This document shows positions 47,194-54,654 of a DNA stretch of 64,000 nucleotides, piece after piece. The stretch covers positions 1 through 64,000 of the forward strand of contig NZ_NEQV01000001.1 of NCBI RefSeq assembly GCF_002799245.1. Reading direction: 5' to 3'. Made by a program: the position numbers and the translations under genes. Numbering within the stretch: position 1 is the first letter of the stretch; the number at the start of each line of letters is the position of its first letter. Below the pieces are notes generated by a model. The model was not told the origin of the DNA, did no database searches, and saw only the letters and a list, made by a program, of their open reading frames with translations. Origin of the DNA: Stenotrophomonas maltophilia (GTDB taxonomy: Bacteria; Pseudomonadota; Gammaproteobacteria; Xanthomonadales; Xanthomonadaceae).

Positions 47194-47907
47194 TCAGCCG
47201 CCGAAGCTGTGGATCGAAAACAGGCGCGCAAAGGCGGCCTGCCCTGCCGGGGTGATCCGCAGCTCGCGCCGGTTCTCCACCCTTCGCAGCCAATCGTTGT
47301 GCAGGAAACTGTCCAGCATCGCTTCCCCGACCATACCGGCCAGGTGCGGTCGTCGCTCGGTACAGTCCAGGCAGCCCCGGCAGTGCCGCGCAGGCTTGGC
47401 CGCCCTCGGCTGCTGCAACAGATCGGCCAACGGTTGCCCGATCTGCTGCAGGAAGGCCGCTCCGGCATCGGTCACCTCCCAGTGCGCCGCCTGCATGCGC
47501 ACATGCCCTGCGTGCAGCAGATGGTCGGTGATCGCCACCGCGTGCACGCCGGCCAGATGCCGGTAGCAGGAACGCGCCTGGCGCAGCGCCGGCATCCTGC
47601 GCGATGCCGAAGCCGTACAGGACGGCGTGCGGTCGGCAACGCGCAGGATGCCTTCCAGCATGTCGGCAACCTCGTGCGAGGCGAGCCGGTGGTAGCGGTG
47701 GCGCCCCTGCGCGACAGCAACCAGCAGATCGCCCTCGACCAGCCTGCGCAGATGCGTGCTCGCCGTCTGCGGTGTCACCCCGGCCACGCGTGCCAGCTCC
47801 ATCGCGGTATAGGCACGTCCATCCATCAACTGCAGCAGCATGGCCGCGCGCGCCTGGTCACCGACCAGGGCACCGACGCTGACAAGGGAACCGGAGGTGT
47901 GGACCAT
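47194..47907 (-). CDS. ArsR-type winged-helix regulator with long C-terminal domain
   Basis: A 237-residue protein. The ArsR-like wHTH is LMDGRAYTAMELARVAGVTPQTASTHLRRLVEGDLLVAVAQGRHRYHRLA (about 22-75). A C-terminal domain of about 130 residues contains paired cysteines (CRGCLDCTERRPHLAG), which may bind metal. The divergent flavin reductase gene (105 bp away) is the likely target. Confidence 0.88.
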   Translation of the reverse strand: MVHTSGSLVSVGALVGDQARAAMLLQLMDGRAYTAMELARVAGVTPQTASTHLRRLVEGDLLVAVAQGRHRYHRLASHEVADMLEGILRVADRTPSCTASASRRMPALRQARSCYRHLAGVHAVAITDHLLHAGHVRMQAAHWEVTDAGAAFLQQIGQPLADLLQQPRAAKPARHCRGCLDCTERRPHLAGMVGEAMLDSFLHNDWLRRVENRRELRITPAGQAAFARLFSIHSFGG

Positions 47908-48011
47908 GCCCGCATTGTGGCACGCCGTTGCGGGCCGACAGTTCGATGCAGGCCGAAGCGTCGGCCCCCGCTGCCAAGGCACAGTGGCCCCCCGATACCG
48001 CAGGGACTGCA

Positions 48012-48662
48012 ATGAAAGCCACTTCGATCCCCCGCCGCCGCATCACCCCTTCGGTCCTGTACCCGGGCACGCCGGTGCTGCTGATGACCACGCTGAACGA
48101 CGACGGCAGCAGCAACATCAGCCCGCTGTCTTCGTTCTGGGCCTTGGGCAACCGGGTGGTGCTCGGCCTCGGCGTGCAGGGTCAGGGCTATCGCAACCTG
48201 CAGCTGCGCAACGAGTGCGTGCTGAACTTCCCCTCATCCGCGCAGGCCGCACAGGTCGAGGCGATCGCGCGGGCAACCGGCTGCGAGCCGGTACCGGCCG
48301 CCAAACAGGCGATGGGCTACGTGCACGTCCGCGACAAGTTCGCGCTGGGTGGATTCAGCGCGGTCGACTCGACCCACGTCGCACCGGTGGCGATTGCCGA
48401 GTGCCCGTTGCAGGTGGAAGTCAGCGTGATGGCGATGCACCCGCCCGGCGAGGACGATGGCCAGGGCTTCGTGATCGTCGAAGGGCGGATCCGTTGCGTG
48501 CACGCGCACGAAGCGATCACCGTGACCGGCACCCAGCACATCGATGTCGCCCGCTGGAAACCGCTGATCTATCTGTTCCGCCACTACCTGGGCGTGAGCG
48601 ATCCGGTCGGGCACAACTTCCGCGCGGAAACGTCACCTCCGCTGCGTGCTTCCGCCCAGTGA
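48012..48662 (+). CDS. Flavin reductase-like domain protein
   Basis: A 216-residue FMN-binding split-barrel protein: TPVLLMTTLNDDGSSNISPLSSFWALGNRVVLGLG near the start and RNLQLRNECVLNFPS are the flavin reductase (FlaRed, DIM6/NTAB) pattern. It probably reduces FMN or oxidises a small substrate. It is divergent from the ArsR-type gene. AGGGA lies just upstream of the ATG. Confidence 0.88.
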   Translation: MKATSIPRRRITPSVLYPGTPVLLMTTLNDDGSSNISPLSSFWALGNRVVLGLGVQGQGYRNLQLRNECVLNFPSSAQAAQVEAIARATGCEPVPAAKQAMGYVHVRDKFALGGFSAVDSTHVAPVAIAECPLQVEVSVMAMHPPGEDDGQGFVIVEGRIRCVHAHEAITVTGTQHIDVARWKPLIYLFRHYLGVSDPVGHNFRAETSPPLRASAQ

Positions 48663-48669
48663 CGACGAT

Positions 48670-48978
48670 TCAGCGCGTGGTCGCCGGTGTGTTGTTGAGC
48701 TTGTCGCGTACCGAGCGCTCACGGTAACGGCGGGTCGAAGCATACTGCTCGCGTGCGTTCGCCATCTGCGTATCGGCCGCGACCCGTTCCGCACTCAGCG
48801 ATTGCTGCAAGCTGGCGATCTGTGCGCGGATGCCCGAATCCTGGGTTGCCCCGGCCAATGTGGCGTTGGTCGTGGCCAGTTGCCGATTCAATTCGGCGAT
48901 CTGGCGCCCTACCTGCTGGCCTCGCGATTCCAAGCGCCACGATGCGGGGGTTTGGCCGCAACTGCACGCAGGTGCCGT
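48670..48978 (-). pseudogene. Probable 5'-truncated lipoprotein/coiled-coil gene
   Basis: An 87-residue frame from a TTG (48933) encodes a coiled-coil-like protein (QVGRQIAELNRQLATTNATLAGATQDSG..). The same frame stays coding-like upstream to the acetyltransferase stop codon (48979-48981): CSCGQTPASWRLESRGQQ, which resembles the region after a lipoprotein cysteine. No ATG or GTG exists between that stop and the TTG. It therefore looks as if the signal peptide and start were lost. It could instead be an intact small gene that begins at TTG. Confidence 0.5.
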
Positions 48979-49488
48979 CTACACCGTTTCCCCCTGCAGA
49001 TCGAGCACAGCGGTGGTCCATCGCCGCGCGCCCAAGGCGGCAACCATGCCGCCTCGATAGACGAACCGGCGGGCCTCGCCCTCTTCAATGAAGCAGGTCT
49101 CGTTCTGCATCGGCTCATAGCCGGCGGAGGCGTAATGCCGATGATCCAGGGCGAACAGCACCGCAAACGCGATGCCGTGTCGACGCAGCTCGGCATGCGT
49201 TGCCTCGATCAAGCGCGAGGCAACGCCCCGTCGGCGGGCATCAGCACGCACCACCACGCCGCCGATCATGCCGATCCGTTCCGCGTTGCCGTCCAGCAAG
49301 ACGTTGCGTTCGTACAGTGCGAGGTGGGCGACCACCTGATCGCCTTCCAGGGCCAGGGCCAGCGCGACCGGCCCCGGGGTGGCGTAGCCGTCGCCCTGCA
49401 TGTCCGGGAAAGCGCTCCGCACCAGCTCCACCGCCTGGCGACGCTGCCCGGGTACAACCTCATCCCAGCTCGATACCTGTACGTGCAT
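48979..49488 (-). CDS. GNAT family N-acetyltransferase
   Basis: A GNAT protein of about 169 residues (MHVQVSSWDEVVPGQRRQ). The acetyl-CoA loop is ADARRRGVASRLIEATH, preceded by GMIGGVVV. The C-terminal part contains HRHYASAGYEPM, the usual AGY/F motif. The start could be the ATG at 49488 or one six codons earlier; neither has a strong ribosome site. Its substrate is unknown. Confidence 0.82.
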   Translation of the reverse strand: MHVQVSSWDEVVPGQRRQAVELVRSAFPDMQGDGYATPGPVALALALEGDQVVAHLALYERNVLLDGNAERIGMIGGVVVRADARRRGVASRLIEATHAELRRHGIAFAVLFALDHRHYASAGYEPMQNETCFIEEGEARRFVYRGGMVAALGARRWTTAVLDLQGETV

Positions 49489-49571
49489 TGCCTGCGCTTC
49501 ATGCATTGAGGGGGTACACCATCGTGCCATGGAACCACGCCCCTGCCCGCGCCGTATGACAGCAGGCCCCC

Positions 49572-50069
49572 TCAGTGCAGCGATACCCGGTACGCGACCA
49601 GATCCGTGTACCCGCCTGCGCGCTTCACCGCCTGCGGCTCCCTGCCGAACACAGTGAATCCCAATGATTCGTACAATCTGCACGCGGCAACATTGTCCGC
49701 CAGCACCGTAAGGGTGAGCGATTCAATGCCCTCCGCGCGCGCAGCCGCGAATGCCGCGAGCAACAGCTTTCGCGCGATTCCCTGGCCGCGATGGCCCGCA
49801 TCCACATGGACACTGTGCACCTCTGCGGTATGCCGGCGTGCGATGCGGTCCGGGCGCACGTAGCGCAGGAAGCCGACAAGAGCGCCTTCAACGAACGCAC
49901 CGAAATAACGCGTCCGGGGATCAGCCAGTTGGCCCTGCATCACCTCCGCGGTGTCTTTCTCCGCCTCGGCAAGCGTCGACAGGAATGCCGCGGGAGAGTC
50001 ACGAAGGGCCCGCAATCGCGCAGCCCAGAGAATGTCCGCATCATTGCCGGTCAGTGGCCGGAGGGTCAT
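49572..50069 (-). CDS. GNAT family N-acetyltransferase
   Basis: A 165-residue GNAT protein starting MTLRPLTGNDADILWAARLRAL. The acetyl-CoA loop DAGHRGQGIARKLLLAAF follows AEVHSVHV, and the final strand LADNVAACRLYESLGFTVFG is canonical. The DSPAAFLST near residue 24 resembles RimI/YjdJ-like enzymes. Substrate unknown. Likely in one transcript with the next minus-strand acetyltransferase 83 bp downstream. Confidence 0.88.
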   Translation of the reverse strand: MTLRPLTGNDADILWAARLRALRDSPAAFLSTLAEAEKDTAEVMQGQLADPRTRYFGAFVEGALVGFLRYVRPDRIARRHTAEVHSVHVDAGHRGQGIARKLLLAAFAAARAEGIESLTLTVLADNVAACRLYESLGFTVFGREPQAVKRAGGYTDLVAYRVSLH

Positions 50070-50120
50070 GCCAGGTGCCTGCAGCCGTTCATGCGCAGGG
50101 GCCAGCGTAACAGCCCCGCC

Positions 50121-50687
50121 TCAGCGACGGAGGTGCCTCTGCCGCAGTTCCAGCGCCGCAAAGGAGTACCAGCCGAACGCCGGCAGCAGCGCGATACGCT
50201 GGGTCAGGCCATGGTACGGCTGCGGATCGAAGCCGGACATCATCAACCACAGATAGGCCATGCCCAGCAGCGATGTGGCCGGGGCCACCCAGGCCATGCG
50301 CGGGGACGCATCAGCGCCCAGCGCTGCCTGGAACAACAACGGCGTCAGGATCGAGAAGATGCCGATGGCATACATGCCGTGCAGCGGGCTGCCCGTGGTG
50401 AAGGCACCGTTGCTGAACATCGCCACGCCGAACAGCGTGGAGGTAAACGCGGCGAGCGCGAAGCGACGCCCCCATCCCAGCAGCGCAAGGCTGAAGACAA
50501 TGATGGCCGTTCCACTCAGCATCGATGCGACCTGCACCGCTCTGGCCGGCAGGCCGGGCATCAGCCCCAGTTCGCTCAGGTGCTGGGACAGGGAGTGATA
50601 GCCAGGCACGGTGAGCGCGAATGCGATCAGCGCCAACATGGCGCCCAGCGGAAGGTACTGTGCTTGCCGGATTGCCATATCACGCAC
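50121..50687 (-). CDS. DUF998-family membrane protein
   Basis: A 188-residue protein with about six hydrophobic helices. GYHSLSQHLSELGL near residue 30 and TGSPLHGMYAIGIFSILTP fit DUF998 proteins, whose function is unknown. The GTG at 50687 has GGAGGTGG at about 8 bases; other candidate ATGs lie eight codons before and three codons after. Confidence 0.77.
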   Translation of the reverse strand: MRDMAIRQAQYLPLGAMLALIAFALTVPGYHSLSQHLSELGLMPGLPARAVQVASMLSGTAIIVFSLALLGWGRRFALAAFTSTLFGVAMFSNGAFTTGSPLHGMYAIGIFSILTPLLFQAALGADASPRMAWVAPATSLLGMAYLWLMMSGFDPQPYHGLTQRIALLPAFGWYSFAALELRQRHLRR

Positions 50688-50959
50688 GGAACCCACCTCC
50701 ATCGGCCAAGGAACGCGGACGGTAGCAGGGGGCCGTGCACAGGCATATATGCGGTTTGGCAGGGGGCATCGCGCAGGGCGCGGTGCAGAAACAAAAGAAC
50801 CGTGACCAGAGTCAGGCCCCCAATATAAACACACCATGAACAATCCTTGTCCGGGTGCGGGGGGAATGGTCACCAACCCACGTTAATCGCAGTGGACAGA
50901 ATCGAGACTTCAGCCGACGCCCCCCCCCTCTGCCCTGGCCGTGCCACCTGGAGATCGGA

Positions 50960-51880
50960 ATGCAGATTGAGTCTCGAACCGCTGGAACACCTTATCGACG
51001 CCGTCTGTTTTCCTTTTCCCTTGTCTTCTTCGCAGCAACGCTAACCGCCTCTTGTTCAAGGCCGGAAGGAACGCCGGTTCAGCCGGAAACCGGGACAACA
51101 CCCCGATCAGAACGGCCTTCCTCCGCAGCCCATCTGCAGACTGCAACACCCAGCCTGGATCCATTCGCAGGGGGAATCGTCGCCGCGCAACAGCTCCCGA
51201 AAGTTCCATTCGCGGATCTTTACCCCGCGCTTCTTGCAAGAGCGGAAGCGGGTGACTCCGAAGCGAAGCGCCAATTGTTCCTGGTCCTGAATGAGTGCCG
51301 CACGAATGTGCAGCTTCACGAACCCTCTTACGGCACCGACACAATCGTTGATCCGGAACTACTCAGATCTACAGGGATGACCCGCGAGCAGTTCCTGGCC
51401 GATCAGCAACGTCGCTCCCTCCTCAGCACAGACCGAACGCTTGAGGAGTGCGCGGCATTGCCGGCAGGTGCCATCGGGGATGCAGCCAAATGGTTGGCAG
51501 AAGCGGCTGAAGGTGGAGACGCCTATGCCCAACTGACCTACTTCAACTACGCCGATCTGATTGTTGGCCCGCCCAAAGAACAGCTCAGATCACCGGACAG
51601 AGTCGAAGAGTTCAATGCCAACTCAATGAGGTATCTGCTGGGGCTGGCTGACCAGCGAATCCCGGAAGCATTCGACTCTCTGAGCTCGGCCTATGAACTG
51701 GGAATCATCACGCCCAAGGATGTGGTTCGCGCCTATGCGTACAAGAAGGCTGCTGGAGACATTGCACCGACCCCGGGAAACGAGAGAGCGCTGCAGATAA
51801 TGGCCAAGGGCATGACCCATGAACAGATTTCGAAAGCGAAACAGCTAGCTCCGCAACTGGCCCAAAGGAGTGTGAAATGA
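50960..51880 (+). CDS. Lipoprotein with Sel1/TPR-like helical repeats
   Basis: A 306-residue protein with a lipoprotein signal (LVFFAATLTASC, cysteine near 33), a proline-rich linker, and helix pairs that resemble Sel1/TPR-like repeats (RAEAGDSEAKRQLFLVLN; WLAEAAEGGDAYAQLTYFNYA; SLSSAYELGIITPKDVVRAYAYKKAAG). It is likely anchored to the outer membrane and acts as a protein-binding scaffold. The gene has lower GC than its neighbours, which suggests recent transfer. It overlaps the next gene (ATGA). Confidence 0.75.
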   Translation: MQIESRTAGTPYRRRLFSFSLVFFAATLTASCSRPEGTPVQPETGTTPRSERPSSAAHLQTATPSLDPFAGGIVAAQQLPKVPFADLYPALLARAEAGDSEAKRQLFLVLNECRTNVQLHEPSYGTDTIVDPELLRSTGMTREQFLADQQRRSLLSTDRTLEECAALPAGAIGDAAKWLAEAAEGGDAYAQLTYFNYADLIVGPPKEQLRSPDRVEEFNANSMRYLLGLADQRIPEAFDSLSSAYELGIITPKDVVRAYAYKKAAGDIAPTPGNERALQIMAKGMTHEQISKAKQLAPQLAQRSVK

Positions 51881-52365
51881 AAGGAAAGCTGGTCGTAGGC
51901 TGCCTATTGGCGCTACTGGCAATGATGTCGATCTATGTCGTTGCGCAGTCGAGCCCAGGATCCCGGAAAATTGGATCCCATGGCTGTAGTACATGTGTAC
52001 TTGGATATCCCAGACCTGACTCGCAAACGAAGAACACGCTGATCAGCATCCGCGATTCATTCAACCTTGGAAAAACATCAAACCAATGGATTGCGGTCGG
52101 CGACATCATTACCGTCTGCAATGGATCAGCCTGCGTCGACTATCAGGTGACCGTTGGCGGGGACGGCTATCTCGGCGTAAAGAATGAGCCCCAGACCACT
52201 ACGCCGCCCCCACGAACTGGCGGTGGTGGCGGCGCTGGCAGCGGCGGTCGAGCAGGCGGCACTGGCGGAGCCAATCCGGGTGCCGGATGCTACGGCAACT
52301 GTGGCGGAGGGAGCGGCAACGTCAGCGTAGGCAAGCCCAAACCCGTGGTGATCAAGCCGATTTGA
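51877..52365 (+). CDS. Secreted Cys/Gly-rich protein
   Basis: A 162-residue protein with a signal peptide (MKGKLVVGCLLALLAMMSIYVVAQ), an N-terminal domain with four cysteines (CSTC..CNGSAC, about residues 37-88), a proline/threonine linker, a glycine-rich stretch with two more cysteines (CYGNC) and a valine/lysine end. Two or three disulfides are likely. No family recognised. It is coupled to the lipoprotein gene and followed by a terminator. Confidence 0.7.
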   Translation: MKGKLVVGCLLALLAMMSIYVVAQSSPGSRKIGSHGCSTCVLGYPRPDSQTKNTLISIRDSFNLGKTSNQWIAVGDIITVCNGSACVDYQVTVGGDGYLGVKNEPQTTTPPPRTGGGGGAGSGGRAGGTGGANPGAGCYGNCGGGSGNVSVGKPKPVVIKPI

Positions 52366-52437
52366 CCCTTCAAGCAAGGAGCGGCCCCCCCTGCCCTACT
52401 CTTGAGGATCGCCCTCACATCGGGCCGAACGCCAGAC

Positions 52438-52493
52438 AAAAAAGCCCTGACCGGAGTCAGGGCTTTTCATTTGGATGCCTCAAGCGGTATCGA
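52438..52493. repeat. Duplicate of tRNA-Cys 3' end plus terminator (left copy)
   Basis: 56 bp identical at 54 positions to 53,213-53,268. It holds the terminator hairpin AGCCCTGAC-CGGA-GTCAGGGCT with U run on both sides, and the last 18 or so bases of tRNA-Cys, including the CCA complement. It probably also ends the lipoprotein operon. The duplication resembles an attL site of an element that used the tRNA gene. Confidence 0.85.
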
Positions 52494-52902
52494 GTCGAGG
52501 GCAGGTCGGGCAGCGGCTCAAGCAGCTCGCTGGGCGTGGTGTCCAGAAGCCTCGCCACCGCCGCCCGCGGGCGCAACTCGGGGTAAGCCGGACCCTGCAC
52601 CAGCGTTCGGCGCAGCGCTTGTCCTGGGCGATGCTGGCGGCCGGCGAGCCACCAGCCACGGACTACCGCGTCAGCTACGCGTTGAACACGCCGCGCAACA
52701 ATCGCGAGGACATGCTGCAACTCGAATGACGCAGCGTGGGGCCTGACTCAACTCCCTGGCGTGGCGCTGCTGAGGCGCCACGATTGAGCTACCTACTGCC
52801 TGCTGCGGCGAGGTTGATAGGCCTTGTGCGACGCACATGGCACTTTAGAAGTGTCAACTTCGAGATGTACCATCCAAGCGTCACTTCATAAGGACATAAG
52901 GC
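52494..52902. other. Region with gene fragments only
   Basis: No complete gene is supported. A plus-strand frame ends at 52,729 with a coding-like tail (AAGEPPATDYRVSYALNTP), and on the minus strand 52,497-52,600 is coding-like too (AAVARLLDTTPSELLEPLP) but runs into the duplicated tRNA end. Both look like remnants of different genes. Neither was recognised. Confidence 0.5.
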
Positions 52903-53010
52903 ATGGGTGGTTTCAGCATCTGGCATTGGATCATCCTACTGGCGGTCATCCTGATTCCGGTAGGCATCATTGCAGTAGTGCTTGGCATCCTGCGCCGCCG
53001 CAAGAAGTGA
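52903..53010 (+). CDS. TatA-like 35-residue membrane microprotein
   Basis: MGGFSIWHWIILLAVILIPVG is followed by a second hydrophobic part and a RRRKK end. The first nine residues are those of TatA family proteins, but the Phe-Gly hinge and amphipathic helix are absent, and the total is only 35 residues. AAGGA lies upstream of the ATG and a terminator starts 23 bp after the stop, so it looks like an expressed gene. It sits between the two copies of the tRNA-Cys 3' repeat. Function unknown. Confidence 0.72.
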   Translation: MGGFSIWHWIILLAVILIPVGIIAVVLGILRRRKK

Positions 53011-53032
53011 AGCGTCAATCAAAAGCGCAAAC

Positions 53033-53063
53033 AAGAAGGGGCCGCGAATGCGGCCCCTTCTTC
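53033..53063 (+). terminator. Terminator of the microprotein gene
   Basis: GAAGGGGCCGC pairs with GCGGCCCCTTC around GAAT, followed by TTCT. It begins 23 bp after the stop codon of the 35-residue protein. Confidence 0.85.
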
Positions 53064-53212
53064 TGGAGACAGTGATCCAGCACTCCGTCGGCGGATCATG
53101 TATTCAGCGGCGCAAACCTTAGCGACGCCGGCGCTACTGCAGGTAGTTGCCTTGATAGTACCCGTCGAAGACGGACCAGATGCCGACATGGTTGCACCGA
53201 GGCCCCAGGCAA

Positions 53213-53268
53213 AAAAAAGCCCTGACCGGAGTCAGGGCTTTTCATTTGGAGGCCTCAAGCGGAATCGA
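53213..53268. repeat. Right copy of tRNA-Cys 3' repeat with terminator
   Basis: Counterpart of 52,438-52,493, offset 775 bp, with two mismatches. It includes the natural tRNA-Cys terminator (AGCCCTGAC..GTCAGGGCT) and the intact 3' end of the tRNA gene. Upstream of it on the minus strand, 53,150-53,211 reads as a short coding-like tail (VGIWSVFDGYYQGNYLQ, then stop), probably another fragment. Confidence 0.85.
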
Positions 53269-53320
53269 ACCGCTGTAAACGGATTTGCAATCCGGTGCAT
53301 AGCCACTCTGCCATGAGGCC
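53247..53320 (-). tRNA. tRNA-Cys (anticodon GCA)
   Basis: A 74-nt tRNA with acceptor GGCCTCA/TGAGGCC, encoded CCA, anticodon loop TTGCAAA (GCA) and a standard T loop. It belongs to the uvrC-pgsA-tRNA-Gly-tRNA-Cys arrangement known in E. coli (glyW-cysT). Confidence 0.97.
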
Positions 53321-53357
53321 AACGTACTGCGCGCCAGGAACAGAGCCCTGACAAGAC

Positions 53358-53380
53358 AAAACCCCAAGATGGGGCCTGTC
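53358..53380 (-). terminator. Short terminator-like hairpin after tRNA-Gly
   Basis: On the minus strand CCCC and GGGG pair around ATCTT, followed by TTTTGT. It separates tRNA-Gly at 53,387 from tRNA-Cys, though readthrough into the tRNA-Cys gene seems likely because no separate tRNA-Cys promoter was seen. Confidence 0.4.
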
Positions 53381-53386
53381 GGAACA

Positions 53387-53462
<76 letters not shown>

Positions 53463-53570
53463 GTAAGCCGACATGGTACCGGAAATCCGGGACACACACC
53501 AGCGATTTCACCTTTCTGACTGCGCGCAAAGCCTTGTGGCCCAACGTGCCCCGCCTTGCCGCGGCGGGAG

Positions 53571-53599
53571 AAAAACAAGGCCCCTACCGGGGCCCTGTA
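53571..53599 (-). terminator. Terminator of tRNA-Gly copy 2
   Basis: On the minus strand ACAGGGCCCC pairs with GGGGCCTTGT (one mismatch) and is followed by TTTTT. It lies 5 bp from the tRNA end. Confidence 0.8.
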
Positions 53600-53604
53600 G
53601 AATC

Positions 53605-53680
<76 letters not shown>

Positions 53681-53709
53681 AGATTCTTCGACCTGCGTCG
53701 AAGGAGCGC

Positions 53710-53739
53710 TATTGTGTCCAAATTCCTTCACGCCGTCAA
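53710..53739 (-). promoter_or_regulatory. Sigma-70 promoter of tRNA-Gly copies 1-2
   Basis: On the minus strand TTGACG and ACAATA are separated by 18 bp, then GCGCTCC. The same arrangement occurs upstream of copy 3, with the block TTCGACGCAGGTCGAA between promoter and tRNA. Confidence 0.7.
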
Positions 53740-53808
53740 CAGTCTTCACATCATGCGGTCACGAGCGTCCGCACTGGAGTACGCTGCCCCGCCCAGCCCC
53801 GTGCGCCC

Positions 53809-54210
53809 ATGTTCCTTCGCGGCAAGCCCCTGTTGATCGCCCTGCTGCTGCATCTGCTGGCAGCGCTGCTGTACTGGGCATTGATTCCGCTGGGGATGCG
53901 CTGGTATCGCGATCATTTCGGCGTCACCTCCCATCGCGACATCGGCCTGGGCATCGCCCAGTTCCATCTGTTCTGGATGTTCATCGGCACCCAGCCGCTG
54001 ATCGCGGTGCTGCGGCCGCTGTTCTTCAAGCTGCTGGTGCTGGCCATTCCCCTGGCATTCGCGGCCTGGACACTGATGCACAACCACCCGCTGCGCCTGC
54101 TGTACTTCACCGTCGGGCCCGGCCTGCTGGCACTGGCCGCGATCGTCGTCTCCGTCTGGTATGCATCACGCAACCGCCCGCCCGTCACGAAGGACACCGC
54201 CAATGCCTGA
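53809..54210 (+). CDS. Membrane protein, hypothetical (133 aa)
   Basis: A 133-residue protein with three to four hydrophobic helices (MFLRGKPLLIALLLHLLAALLYWALIP..). It lacks a recognised domain. It overlaps the next membrane-protein gene by 8 bp, implying a two-gene unit. Confidence 0.68.
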   Translation: MFLRGKPLLIALLLHLLAALLYWALIPLGMRWYRDHFGVTSHRDIGLGIAQFHLFWMFIGTQPLIAVLRPLFFKLLVLAIPLAFAAWTLMHNHPLRLLYFTVGPGLLALAAIVVSVWYASRNRPPVTKDTANA

Positions 54211-54652
54211 GCGCTACGTCCGATTCTTCTGGCTGCTGGTCGCACTCACCTGGTTCGCACTGATCGCTGCGCTGGTCAATGCCGGCTTCACCCCTGACTA
54301 CTGGCTGCTGCATCACCTGGAAGGCGCGGAGCTGCCCTACCCGACCAGCACCGTCATCGTGTTCGCGTTGCTGGGCACTGTCGAGCTGGTGGTGGCCGCC
54401 CTGATCGTGCGCCCATGGAAACTGAAGCGGCTGTGGCTGCGCCTGCTGATCGCCTTCGTCCTGCTGCTGGCCTGGTCGGTGCCGTGGATGCTGTCGGCCA
54501 TGCACCAGCCACCGGTGCACGGCATGCACCTGCTGTGGTTGCTGCTGCTGGACGTGGGCCTGCTGCTGGCGCTGTGCATGGTGTCGGCGGTGAGCGCATG
54601 GCGGGCGCTCAGGCGCCGAGGGCGCGCGGACACGCCCCCGCTGCAACGCTAG
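54203..54652 (+). CDS. Membrane protein, hypothetical (149 aa)
   Basis: A 149-residue protein with four hydrophobic helices (MPERYVRFFWLLVALTWFALIAALVNAGF..). It is coupled to the upstream membrane-protein gene. The 3' end is 2 bp from the end of the convergent adaptor gene. No family recognised. Confidence 0.68.
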   Translation: MPERYVRFFWLLVALTWFALIAALVNAGFTPDYWLLHHLEGAELPYPTSTVIVFALLGTVELVVAALIVRPWKLKRLWLRLLIAFVLLLAWSVPWMLSAMHQPPVHGMHLLWLLLLDVGLLLALCMVSAVSAWRALRRRGRADTPPLQR

Positions 54653-54654
54653 AT

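Noticed and set aside
52457..52720. Complete 87-codon minus-strand gene
   Set aside because: Only the last 50 codons look coding and its end is the duplicated tRNA-Cys sequence, so it is more likely a fragment.
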